Source: Welwitschia mirabilis
Taxonomy: Eukaryota > Gnetophyta > Gnetopsida > Welwitschiales
Direction: 5' to 3'
Length of the DNA stretch: 64,000 nt
Assembly (NCBI GenBank): GCA_051453625.1
Contig: JBOZIK010000001.1
Location: 56,606,256 to 56,670,255 of the forward strand
How positions within the stretch are numbered: the first letter of the stretch is position 1; each line of letters opens with the position of its first letter. A program made the translations under genes and the position numbers. Positions 25,101 to 37,100 of this stretch are shown here, one piece after another. The notes under the pieces were generated by a model, which saw only the letters and a list, made by a program, of their open reading frames with translations, made no database searches and had not been told where the DNA came from.

Positions 25101-28100
25101 TGTAAATAGGCTTTTAAAAAAAGATTTAAACTATATAAATTTGTGTTTTGTTTGCTGGATTTGGTTTCTGTTCATTATTTTTCTTTATTTTCTGCTGTGT
25201 TTTCTCAACAAGTTGTAATAGAGATTGGTTCTATCAAGTTTGGGTGTTTACACAATGCTACTGTCTTAATTTGTATCATCGGTTTTTCAGAAAAAAACAC
25301 CAAAAGTTGTGTTTTAAAGCCCTAATGGCAAGTCTCCTTTGCTCAAAAGGATGCAACATAGTTTTGAAGGATGAAGTAAAGAGGCCATCTTAGCTGGATG
25401 TGATGATTGAATGAGAAAGTGCCAAAATGATGAATGGAATCATCATCATAGAATGGCCCTTGTTCAAATTCGACCATGCCTCAGCAATCACATACATCAG
25501 ACCTATAAAGGAATCATAGAAGTGCATGCTTTATGGAATACGCTTAATGAGAGTTATGACCAACCCACTGCAATGAAGCATTACCAAGCTATCAATAAAG
25601 TCTTTAGGGGATCTAGGAAATTGGGGGAATGGATTCTGCAACCAGCATAAGGCCTTCACATCATTTATCATCAACACCGAATGTAGTTCTTTTGGATTTC
25701 GCAGAATTGAATTCTAGAATAAAAAAGATTCCATTCTTGAAAATTCCTTCATTGGTCACTTAAGTTTGCTTAGATATTTAGATCTGTTTGAAGGCTTATC
25801 CAGGTATTCAATTCAACAATTGGTATCAGAGATGTTGTTTTACCTTGGTTTTGGGTTCGAATCTCCTCGGTATCTTCCTCGTAATGTGCACACTCAGCAT
25901 GTGTATCGAGGGGGAGATTGGGGGTATGCGCTTCCCATGCACAGCCAAACATGGGTTAAATATGAAGTGTTCTAGTTTCCAACTAAGTCATAGCTTTTGG
26001 TGTAATGGTAATGTGCCCAACACTAAAGGTTCCATTTTTCACAATTCCTTCATTGGTCACTTAAGTTTCCTCAAACACCTAGATCTGTTTGAAGACTTAT
26101 CCAGGTATGCATTTGATATCACATACATCATTTTTGTGTGGTTTCGAGTGCGAATCTCCTTGGTGCCTTCCTGGTTTATGTAAGCACTCAGCATGTGAAT
26201 TGAAGGGGAGATTGTTGGGCATGCACTTCCCTTGCCCAGGCCGAAGAGTAAGTAAATATGAAGGGTTCTAGTTTCCACCTAAGTCATAGCTTTTACTGTA
26301 ATGGTACTGGCCCCAACACTAAGATTTGAATTTTTCAACGTTCTAGAAATATTTTGATATTCTTATGCCCAAGTAAAATAGAATGTGATCATTTATTGTA
26401 TAAAATCGATAAGTATGGATCTTAGACCTCTTGAAACGTTTAGCCATGGAAGCCAAATTGTATGGATCGCTTTTTATAAATCTAGTATAATTCCTTTTTG
26501 GCTCAATCTTATCCAAATTATCAAGTTAGCAAGTTTGTCTATTCACAAGTATAATAGTTCCTTTACCTAAAATAGTTCATGTTAACATTTCTTCAAAAAT
26601 GTTCGAAATGTTCTATATTCTTTTCTGCAAGGCATTTATCTATGTCATTAATGCAGAAAACTTCACATTTCATGCCAAAGAAAATTCAAAGTAATACATA
26701 TATTTCAGGAAGAAAATCTATTCCAAAAAAGAAATTGATTCCAAAAGAAAAGAGTTTGGAGAGAGATAGTCCTGATAATATACTGTGTAAAGAAAAAGTC
26801 TAACACCTCAAGATATTTCTTCTAATTAGACTTCATTTATTCTCCTAAAAAATTTAGAAGCAATTTTGAATCTTCATAAGATGATTTTCAAAAAAAGTGC
26901 ATTTCCTAAATAAAACGAACCATGTACAAAGGACTATTCACGGAAAAAAGAATGAGAATAAAGTAGTTACTAAATAAGTAAATATAATGAGTAATATCTT
27001 TGGACCTTCAAATAGAAAAAATGGCTAAAGATATTTTCAAAAGCACTGGAAATCCAGCATATAAAATACAAACACAATGATTAAGTTGCTTCACAAATAA
27101 TGGATCCTCTGATTTTGGTGCCCCAACCTCTCATACTAAAAACATTATCTACAAGCAAGTGTAGGATGTTTAAGAAATAAAAGAAAACCAAAACAAGGCC
27201 ATCGATCTCTTTCTAGAGATATGTCATCCAAAAACACAATTGGAAAAAGAAATGCACAAAAAGATTATACTACTATGATTGGAAGAGATAAAAAGGAGGA
27301 AAATAACATCAGGCATGGAAGAAATCATCCCTTCGCGCCACAATGAAAATATTTAATTAAAACTCAAGGGGTTGTAAGAAGCCCTCAAGATTCGACACCC
27401 AAAATATGGTGCAGACAAGAAAATCCTAATTTTGTTTTCATTTGTGCAACCAAATGCTTAGTTTCAACCAATGATGCAATCCTTCGTAAGGACTTCTCTC
27501 AATATTCTTTTGCTTTTTCAGAATCAATTGACAAATCAGGTGGTGTTTGTTTATTATGACTTCCTTGTTGCAATGCAACAAAGCATTGCAAGGAAAATAT
27601 TTTATTAATCTTTATTATTGTTTATCATCTGTGGAAAAAATGAAGATTTTAAACTTCTTCCGTTACAATATTTCAAGATTTCTTAATTCTATTTTGATTG
27701 TTGGTGATTCCAATGTCTTTCTTCAAAAATATAAAAAACGGGTGAGAACTTTTGGCTTTCCCAAAAAAGGGAAATGTGAGGAGGTATAGTGATGTAGTTT
27801 GATAGAAATTCCCATAAAAAGTTTTACATAATATTTACAGCAACAGAAAATGTGGTTCAAATTTAATTTTTGAAAAGTTGGACAAATTCCTTGTCAATGT
27901 TCCCTGACTTTTGGTTTTTTCCGAGCTCTTCTAATAAAGCTATTTCTCATATTGGTTCAAATCAATCATTGATTCTCCTCCAAAATAACACTAATCAAAA
28001 TGAGTGACAATTTTCCATATGGATGAATAGTTGGTTCAATTTCCACATTTGAAAGGGGAAAAAATCAAGAATGGTGTAAGGTGAAAGCTAAAGGCTTAAA

Positions 28101-31100
28101 GCAATTCCAATTACAACAAAATTAATGTCTTGATACAACCTGTCCATCTTAAATTTGGACAAATCAAAAAAATGGTTTAATTTATTGTCTCTAATAGCTT
28201 CAAGAAAAGATTCAGAAAGACGAATGAACAAATGATTTAGAGAACAAAAAAATAAAATTACCTTTACAAAAATTGGAGTAGTCATACTGGTTCCAAAAAG
28301 CAAAAATTCAATGGATCAAAGCAAGTGACACAAATTCTAAATTTTTTCACATGTATGCTATAAAGCGAAAAAAGCTCTAGCCTGATTCCTTGTGTTAAAA
28401 ATGAAGAGAATCAATATGTTTATGACACTAATAAAACATTGCTCTATAATATTACAAGAATCTGTTAGTGAAACCCAAACAAAATATTTGATAAGATTAA
28501 TAAGGTTCTTTCTCTTATAAATAGACATTTAGAAGATGCCAAATTGCAGGTTCTCGAAAAACAACCTTCTATGGAAAAGACCAAAGAACCTTTTTTAAAA
28601 TAAAGCCTAATACGTCTCTAAATCCAAATGGTTCTCCTATTAATTTTTTTCCAACATCATTAGGAAACTATTAAGAATGATATTCAAGCTATCGTTCTAA
28701 AGTTTTCAATTTTGGGACAAACTTTGGAGGTTTTTCCTTCTACTTGGATAACTTTAATTTAATTCCAAGGAAAGTAGACACTAACAATATATCAGATTTT
28801 AGATCAATAAGCTTATATCTTTTTTTGAAAAAATGAAAAAAAAAGATCTATTAACCCTAAGAGCTTCAAGAAGAGATCCAAAAATGATTTAGATGATAAA
28901 GAAAGAAAGTTGCTTTAGGATCTTTAACTTTTACAAAAATGGAAGCAATCACACTAGTTCCAAAGGGCAAAACTTCAATGGATCACAGAAGGTGACGCAA
29001 ATTCTAAATCTTTTCATGCATGTTACAAACCAAAAAAAGCTCTAGTCTATTTACTTATGTTAAAAATGAAAAAAATCAACATGTTTATGATACTGGCAAA
29101 AATTGTTCTATGATACTACAAGAATTTGTTGGTGAAGCCCAAACAAATAAATTTGATAACATTAGTAAGGTTCTTTCTCTTATAATTAGACATTTAGGAG
29201 ATGCCAAATTGCAAGTTCTTGAAAAACGATCTACTCTAGAAGAGACCAAAGAAGCTTTTTTTAAAATGAAGCCTAATAAGTCTCTAGGTCCAAAAGGATT
29301 TCCTGCTGATTTTTTCCAACACTAATGGGAGATTCTTAAGAATGATTTTTTAGCTGCCTTTTCAAATTTGGGACAAATTTTGGAGGTTTGTCGTTCTACT
29401 TGGATAACTTTAATTTCATTCCGAAGAAAACAAACACTAATAACATATCAAATTTGAGACCAATAAGTTTTTCTTTTTTCTTTTCTTCTTTTTTTCTTTT
29501 TTTTTAAATTGAAAACCTAGAGATCTATTCCTTGTTCAAAATAGGGTCCAAAAGGCACAAAAAAAGCCAGCTTACAAACTGCCTAAGGAATATACTAAGG
29601 CAAAAGGAACAACCAAAGAAAAAACAAGTGAACCCCACCTCCTAAAGCAAACAAACAACAAGTTAAAATACCAAGACACAATATAAAACTAAACCAAACC
29701 AAGAAAACTGAATAGAAAAAAGAACTCCCCACATCCACTAAACAGGACCCACAATCTCTCTCCTCAAAAAGAACATAAGAGATGCCATACTAAGCTATTA
29801 TTCGATTGACAACACCCACCCTCAAAGCCTCCTCATTTATAGATGTCNNNNNNNNNNCAATATGGATCCAAAAAGCTATCACCAAAGCTTTGTTCCCCCT
29901 CTAATAAGAACAATCAAATCTTCCCAGATCCAATTGTCATAACCACAATGGGTCCAAATAGTCTGCCCAAAATGGCAAGAAATCAAGAGGTGACTAATTG
30001 ACTCCTTGTTACTAAGACAAAAGGGACAACACGAAGCAATAAGGAAACCCATTTTACAAAAACCATTTTGAGTAAGAATAGCCTTTCAAATTACTAGCCA
30101 ACCAAACACTCTAACACAAGCCTTCTAGTGGATCTTCCATAATCTATGTAGCCATCTGTTTTATCAAATAGATTGTTATAGAAAAGCTTCGCTAAGAAAT
30201 CTTTCTCTAGGTAAAGATCAAAAGAATCTCTCCCTTGAACCCCTCTAATACCATCCAAGGTTCCTTTAGTATCCTATACAATGCCTCTCATATCCTTATC
30301 CTCTAGCATAGGCAGCCTAATCTAGCCATCCCCATCAAAGAAGCTCTTAATGTTGCACACAAAGTGGCCACGAATCCAGCAAGCAACTTGACTACATTGA
30401 CCAATCTTGCTAGTGACATTGTAAGAGGCCCACCAATTAATCCAAAAATCTAGGTCACCTTCCCTCCATATCCACTTTTCTGAACTCTAAACCATAGAGA
30501 CCACTTTCCTGGTACCATTTCAAAAAGCAGAGCCTCTTCCTTAGTATGTTCATCCCCATCTAAGATGTTAGTTATACCATATTTTTTTCTTGAAAAAAGT
30601 GGCCCAACTAGCTAAACCCATGTCAACCCTCTAGACTTGCTTGGCCAAATGTGCCAAGTCCATATGCTTAGCGTTCCTCATTTCAAGGCCCATCAAACAA
30701 CTGAATTTGGCAACGACATCCCAATTAACAAGATAAGCCCTGTTGGGACCTTTACCTCCACCCCAGACAATGTTACAAAAAATCGTGTCCAGCTCTTTAT
30801 ATATTTTGGAATGGGCTCAAAAAGTCTCCTTCATATACAAAGCCATACTAGAAATTAGGAAACAGACCCTCCTAGCATCTCAACCTATTCAAGGTCGCTC
30901 CCTGACACATTCTATAAAAATAGCCTAACACTTGTATTGGTTCACGTTTTGACTCATCGCTTCAACAATAAGATCAATCAACTCTCTAACCATTCTGGTT
31001 TCTCGAATTGTGTGGGTAATAACGATAATAGTATCAGGTGATAACCATAATAGTATCATCCCCAAAATGAAAGCTCTTAAAATTTAAATCCCAAACTCTT

Positions 31101-34100
31101 CCTCATAACCTCTCTTTTAATATATCCATTCATAGGATCACCTTGTTTAATGCCAAAGCCAAGGGTAATGACCCCAGCTAACGCGTCGTCCACAAAAACT
31201 TGATAGAAACCATTCTAATCACTTGATGGATCACTTCTCTAAAATCCAAGTGCAATCCTTGGCTATGAAAAACTCTATCCGAAAGATCCCAAGCTAGTCT
31301 ATCATAAGCCTTACTTAAATCGATCTTCAAATAAAGAAGAGGCTTCTTCTTCTTGTGTTTAGAATGCAAGATCTCATGAATATTTATTAAGATTTTCGAA
31401 ATCGCCTACATAAACTAATGGGATGAGTCCTATCAATCCTAGCTTCTTAGAAAGAAGAACAATAGTCATCTTGGTCAAAAAACGAATCTCTTCAGGATGA
31501 ACCAATAACAGTTAGCTAAATAATAAAAATCCTCAAGGACTAGCTCTTTAAACAACTCAAACAAAACATTGGTCCAACCATCTAGCCTTAGTCACTTATT
31601 AGAAGGATGATTAGAGATTGTTCCTTTAAGTTCCTCTTTGCCAATGAGTGTACTAAGACTCTCGTTGAGCTCCCTATCTACAACATCAAAGGGGTGGAAA
31701 AGACAATTGTCCCAATCCATGTACTTTTTAGCAAAAAGACTTTTACAGTAATTAACAAATAGAGCTTTAATTTGATCATGATTATCGAGCCTTGCCCACA
31801 ATCTTAACCTTCTCAAATAACTTACGCTTAATATGAGCCTGAACGACCTTATTCAAAAAATTTAGTATTGCTATCACCTTCCTTAAGCTATTTGCTCTTG
31901 ACTTTTTGCTTCCAAATGATCTCCTCCTAAACTAAAGCAGTCTCAAGATGTTCCTAGATTTTGCTAAGAAGAGGATCCTAGGGATCGGTATCTAGATTAA
32001 AATCCTCAAGCTTAAGCATAAGATTTTTATCTCAACATCAATTCTATGATCCTTAGCCTAGTGCTTGATTTGCTTTTTATGATTTCAATGACCACCCTCA
32101 ACCTAGTTGTTCTGCACAAACCTTTTAAAATCTTCTTCCAAAACCTAACGCCTTTTAGACTTAAAAGAAGCCCTTCTCTTAACATTCATCAAGAGCTCAC
32201 AAGTAATGGGTCTATGTTCAGAAAGCATAACTAACCAAAGTGCAAGATCTAGGAAGTAAAAGGGCATCCACTCCTCTACTCACCAAAAATCTGTCTAAAA
32301 GAGTCTCGACTCTATTAGTAGCAAGATGTTTATTACTCCAGGTAAACTTATAGCCAACAAAGTCCACCTCCATTAAGTTATCACTGTTAAAAAAACGCAT
32401 TTAAAGAATCCCCACTTGTATCAAAATCTAGTTTAACCTTCCTCCTTTCTTCTCTCCAGAATTCCTAGTCTGATTCCAATCCCCTTCCAAAAACCAATAG
32501 TCATAAGTAAAATTACTTAGTTTGTTCCAAATAACCATAATATCATGAGTTATTAGGAAAATAGACATTGGCACAATGAAAATTTAATCCATGAACCCTA
32601 ATCTAAACCNNNNNNNNNNNNNNNNNNNNNNNNNNNNNNNNNNNNNNNNNNNNNNNNNNNNNNNNNNNNNNNNNNNNNNNNNNNNNNNNNNNNNNNNNNN
32701 NNNNNNNNNNNNNNNNNNNNNNNNNNNNNNNNNNNNNNNNNNNNNNNNNNNNNNNNNNNNNNNNNNNNNNNNNNNNNNNNNNNNNNNNNNNNNNNNNNNN
32801 NNNNNNNNNNNNNNNNNNNNNNNNNNNNNNNNNNNNNNNNNNNNNNNNNNNNNNNNNNNNNNNNNNNNNNNNNNNNNNNNNNNNNNNNNNNNNNNNNNNN
32901 NNNNNNNNNNNNNNNNNNNNNNNNNNNNNNNNNNNNNNNNNNNNNNNNNNNNNNNNNNNNNNNNNNNNNNNNNNNNNNNNNNNNNNNNNNNNNNNNNNNN
33001 NNNNNNNNNNNNNNNNNNNNNNNNNNNNNNNNNNNNNNNNNNNNNNNNNNNNNNNNNNNNNNNNNNNNNNNNNNNNNNNNNNNNNNNNNNNNNNNNNNNN
33101 NNNNNNNNNNNNNNNNNNNNNNNNNNNNNNNNNNNNNNNNNNNNNNNNNNNNNNNNNNNNNNNNNNNNNNNNNNNNNNNNNNNNNNNNNNNNNNNNNNNN
33201 NNNNNNNNNNNNNNNNNNNNNNNNNNNNNNNNNNNNNNNNNNNNNNNNNNNNNNNNNNNNNNNNNNNNNNNNNNNNNNNNNNNNNNNNNNNNNNNNNNNN
33301 NNNNNNNNNNNNNNNNNNNNNNNNNNNNNNNNNNNNNNNNNNNNNNNNNNNNNNNNNNNNNNNNNNNNNNNNNNNNNNNNNNNNNNNNNNNNNNNNNNNN
33401 NNNNNNNNNNNNNNNNNNNNNNNNNNNNNNNNNNNNNNNNNNNNNNNNNNNNNNNNNNNNNNNNNNNNNNNNNNNNNNNTGAGAAATTTCGAAGGAAAGA
33501 AAATTGGAACGAACACCTATAATAAGGCCTTCAATAAAGCCCCTACCTAAAACATGAAAAAACTATCATCCCATCCATCTTTTACACTAGGGAGTAATGT
33601 TCGTGTTCTTGGTTACCTAAGTAAGAAGACTTAAATATTTCTTTCCATGACAAGTATTTTCAACCAATTGGATTTGGAGTCAATAGTATAGCCCCCACAG
33701 TTCCAGCTAATGATTCTCATGAGTTATAGAACTCTTACAAGTTCTTTTAGCAACCCATGTACTGAATCTCTCCTGAAATTTGTCAAGTAACGGGCAGATG
33801 TCTTCTTTTAAAGCTATTCTTGAGGTTCCATTATAAACCGCTAACTTTCCTAAGTGCAACGAGCTCTCCTACTTGTAGCTTAGAAAGGGAGAACACTACC
33901 TTCAAAGGAGCTAAATTCTATTGTAATTCAACATTCCTAAAATCTTGCCTTGAAGGTTGGTTTAACGTTTGCTGCCGATTTAATCTTTGTTGTTGCTAAC
34001 AAGGTTTCTATTGAGAAGTATTAACTCTCTATTCTATGTCTCCTAATCATTTTGTTTCAGCACCTACTGCCTTTTCTGCCTGTTATGAACTTGCTGTCAA

Positions 34101-37100
34101 CCTTTCTCTGCCTATTGGATCTGCTCTTCTTGCCTAAGACATTGCTGTTGTGATTACTACACTGAAACTTCCTCCAACACCAACTGGCAATTCTCTTTGA
34201 AATGTGTAATATCTCCACAAATCAGATATACAGGTCTCAAGTTTTCAAAGGCTATTTTGCAATTGCAAATCCTAATTTCAACATTTAATAGCAATGTATC
34301 TTTATGTTTAGCTTGCGTTTCCATTATCACATATATTCTAGCAAACTCCAGCCAATCTTTGGCTTCTATAAACATGTACATTCTCGCAAATATTCTAGAG
34401 AATAAGGCAATAGATCGCACTACCTATTCATTCCAGAGGCCAACAAGTAGGCTTCCAATCTGAATCCACACCAGCATGGAGAACGATGCTTCTCAATCAG
34501 TGCTGGAATTCAGATCCCATGTGAACGTGAGAACTTAATGTCCCAAGAAGCTCAAAGGCCTTTCAATGACTTCCTCATGGCCTTTCTCAAGTTTGAAATC
34601 AAAAATGAAGTACTCCTTCTGAAATTTCTTTATGGTGATTAAATCAGTCCCATACCATGTACAAAATGCCCATTCGGTAACTATAGCAAGTCCAGCGATT
34701 TGGTTGGAGAACTCTCCCAGCACATGAAAGTGAAACAGAAATTTATTAAATGATTGTAGAAAACTCAACATCAAAAGACCATTGTGTTCCTCAATCTTGA
34801 ACTCTTCACAATATTGAGTAAGTGTCTAAAGTTAAGGCCGAATAATATCTGCCCTAGATGCTAGCCTAAGGCAATTCACATTGGACAGAGCCCGATTATA
34901 TGAAAGCGCATTGGCATTGAAATGTTGGCTCAAATTTGAAGCTAGGCTTATGTACTATTATTTATAAAGTCATGTCAAAAGTTTTTGCAAAAAGATTGAA
35001 AATTGTTCTTCCAATTTTGATTTCAAAATCACAATAAGGGTTTGTAAAAGAAAGATTTATTTTAAATGAAGTAATTGTGGTTCATGAGATCTTCCATGTT
35101 GCTAGTAAACACAAAAACACCTAATAAGACATTCAAATTAGGTATGTGCAAAGCATACAATAGGGTAAATTGGTATTTTCTTGAACTGCTAATTAATAAA
35201 GTTGGTTCTCGTAAACAATGGCAAAAATTATTAAAAGCTTGTTCTACCTTTTCATATCTTTCTATTATACTAATCAGCGATTTACATGGATATTTTAATT
35301 GTAAAAATGACATTCAAAAAGGAGATAGTTTATCGCCATTTCTCTTTCTTTTTGTTGCTGAATTTTAGGAGTGATCATTGATAAGGCTCAAAAAACTAGC
35401 TCTCTAATAGGCACTAAAGTTGCAAAGGGTCTTCCTAATTTAACTCATGTTTAATATGTGAATAAGACACTTATATTTTGTACAGGGGAAATAAGGAATT
35501 TTGAATGTATTTGAGATATTTCGAAAATCTTTTCTGAAACTTCTAATTTAAGTATTAGTCTTCGGAAAAGTGTGGATTACACTTTTATCATGGATCAAAG
35601 ACAAATTCAAGAAATGCAAGGATATCTAAATTATAAAATTAATTGCTTCCCTAGAAAATATTTAAGTATTCTCTAAATTATAAAATTAATTGCTTCCCTA
35701 GAAAATATTTAAGTATTCCTCTTTTACAAGAAAAGTGAAGTAAGAATTATGAAGCAACATTCTTGTTAAGATGGCAAGAAGATTAGTAAGATGAAAAAGT
35801 AAATTTCTTTCTCTAACAAGAAGGGCCTAACTCATCCAAAGTTATCTTCAATCCATAGCAGTTTACTTAGATGTCTTGTTTGTAGACTCAGAAAGACATT
35901 GTTAAGTGCATGGAAAAGCTAGAAAGAAATTTTTATAAGAAAGCACTAATGGTGAGAAGCATATGCATTTAAGAAAATGGGATTATGTGCACAAATAATG
36001 GGACCAAGGTGGTTTTGGTTTCAATAGACTCCATGAATTAAATCTTTCCCTTTTAGCTCACATAGTTTAGTGGTTTTTTCAAAGTTATAGGTTTTTTCAA
36101 GATGAAGCCTTCTACTTTCTGAAAGCCTATTTTGCATTTAACATAGCTCCTGCTTTGGAGAACTAACAGTCCCATTGCTAGTGGACAAGTGGCCACCACA
36201 GAACTGGATTTTCAACTTCTTCTAAAAGAAATAAAGCCTTCAAAATCAAGATGAAAGAATGGACTTTGTTGCAAGCACACCTTGATGAAACGAATGGTTT
36301 GTTCTCACAATTAGAGGATTGAGATTAGTGACAATTCTCAGTTCATCACCTAACTCATGGAAACCGTTTCTACAACCTTAATAACAGTGTTATCAATTAA
36401 ACACTACTTTCACTCACCTTAGTACATGTGAGGTCTTATCCACTAGGCCTAATTCATGCTCTAACCCTATTCCCTAATTACTCTATACCCTAAGGGAAGT
36501 AGTACTCGATACCCAATTCCCAGCCGCCCTCTAAGACAAGTCTAGGACCTCACCCTCAAAAGCAGACGTTGTTACCTTTCTAAGCCTAGGGAAGGGAATT
36601 GCATCAACATTACCCAAAGAGTTTCATCATTAGAGACTTGCCATAAGGGAAAAAAACTAGCAACTCTAAGAGTATAAGGGGAAAAAACTAGCAACTCTCA
36701 GAGTACTTATCGATACACAGAGTCTTAATAGAATCGGTTGAACCCTGCAAGCAGATACTGTGGATGTCTAGCTTTCTTAGCTTTCTTGGGCTAAAACAAG
36801 ATTAATACATTGTGCATTGTGATAGCCCAAATGCCAGCATCTTGGCCAAGAATCCTATGTATCACTGAATGACAAAGCACGCAGATATAAAATTCCATTT
36901 TGTTAGGGAAGTAGCAGAGGACAACTAGGTAAGTACTCAACAAATTAATAAGAGGAAGCTGGTTGATTTCATGGTCACAACAATAGAAGAAGTACAACTC
37001 CTAGAACAAGCAACTTGGCATAGCTAAGATAAATGTTTAACAATGTAGTGCAATTTCACCACAAGTGAAATCACATGCAAAATCTACCCGATGAAACAAA

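Larger units (their letters stand above)
29471..34929 (-). mobile_element. Near full-length minus-strand L1-type LINE nested in the plus-strand LINE
   Basis: About 5.5 kb, in the same orientation as CPSF160. The left edge has a T-rich run (29471-29506), the complement of a 3' poly(A) tail. Reading the minus strand from the right: ORF1 (about 34774-34157), the 870-N gap, endonuclease (about 32570-32218), reverse transcriptase (about 31816-31055) and an RNase H-like/zf-RVT end with [20 protein letters not shown] (about 30040-29960). It interrupts the other LINE between its RPIS and IYK blocks, and a candidate duplication of about 20 bp flanks it. Stops are frequent, so the element is inactive. 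Confidence 0.82.
27343..36330 (+). mobile_element. Plus-strand L1-type LINE, interrupted by another LINE
   Basis: ORF2 begins near 27343 with the endonuclease start [14 protein letters not shown] (stop in place of Trp), continues through an endonuclease block with [16 protein letters not shown]-like sequence and IVGDSN near 27700, then reverse-transcriptase blocks up to the N.LRPIS motif near 29460. The frame resumes at about 34950 with IYKVMSKxFAKRLK-like sequence, [16 protein letters not shown] (about 35160), [18 protein letters not shown] (35310-35370) and a degraded Y/FADD region ([11 protein letters not shown], about 35460). It ends near 36330 without a recognisable poly(A). The break at 29470/34930 is filled by the minus-strand LINE. 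Confidence 0.8.

Noticed and set aside
23299-26320. CRISPR-like regular repeats
   Set aside because: Repeat units are 100-300 bp, contain LTR features, and lie in a plant nuclear intron.
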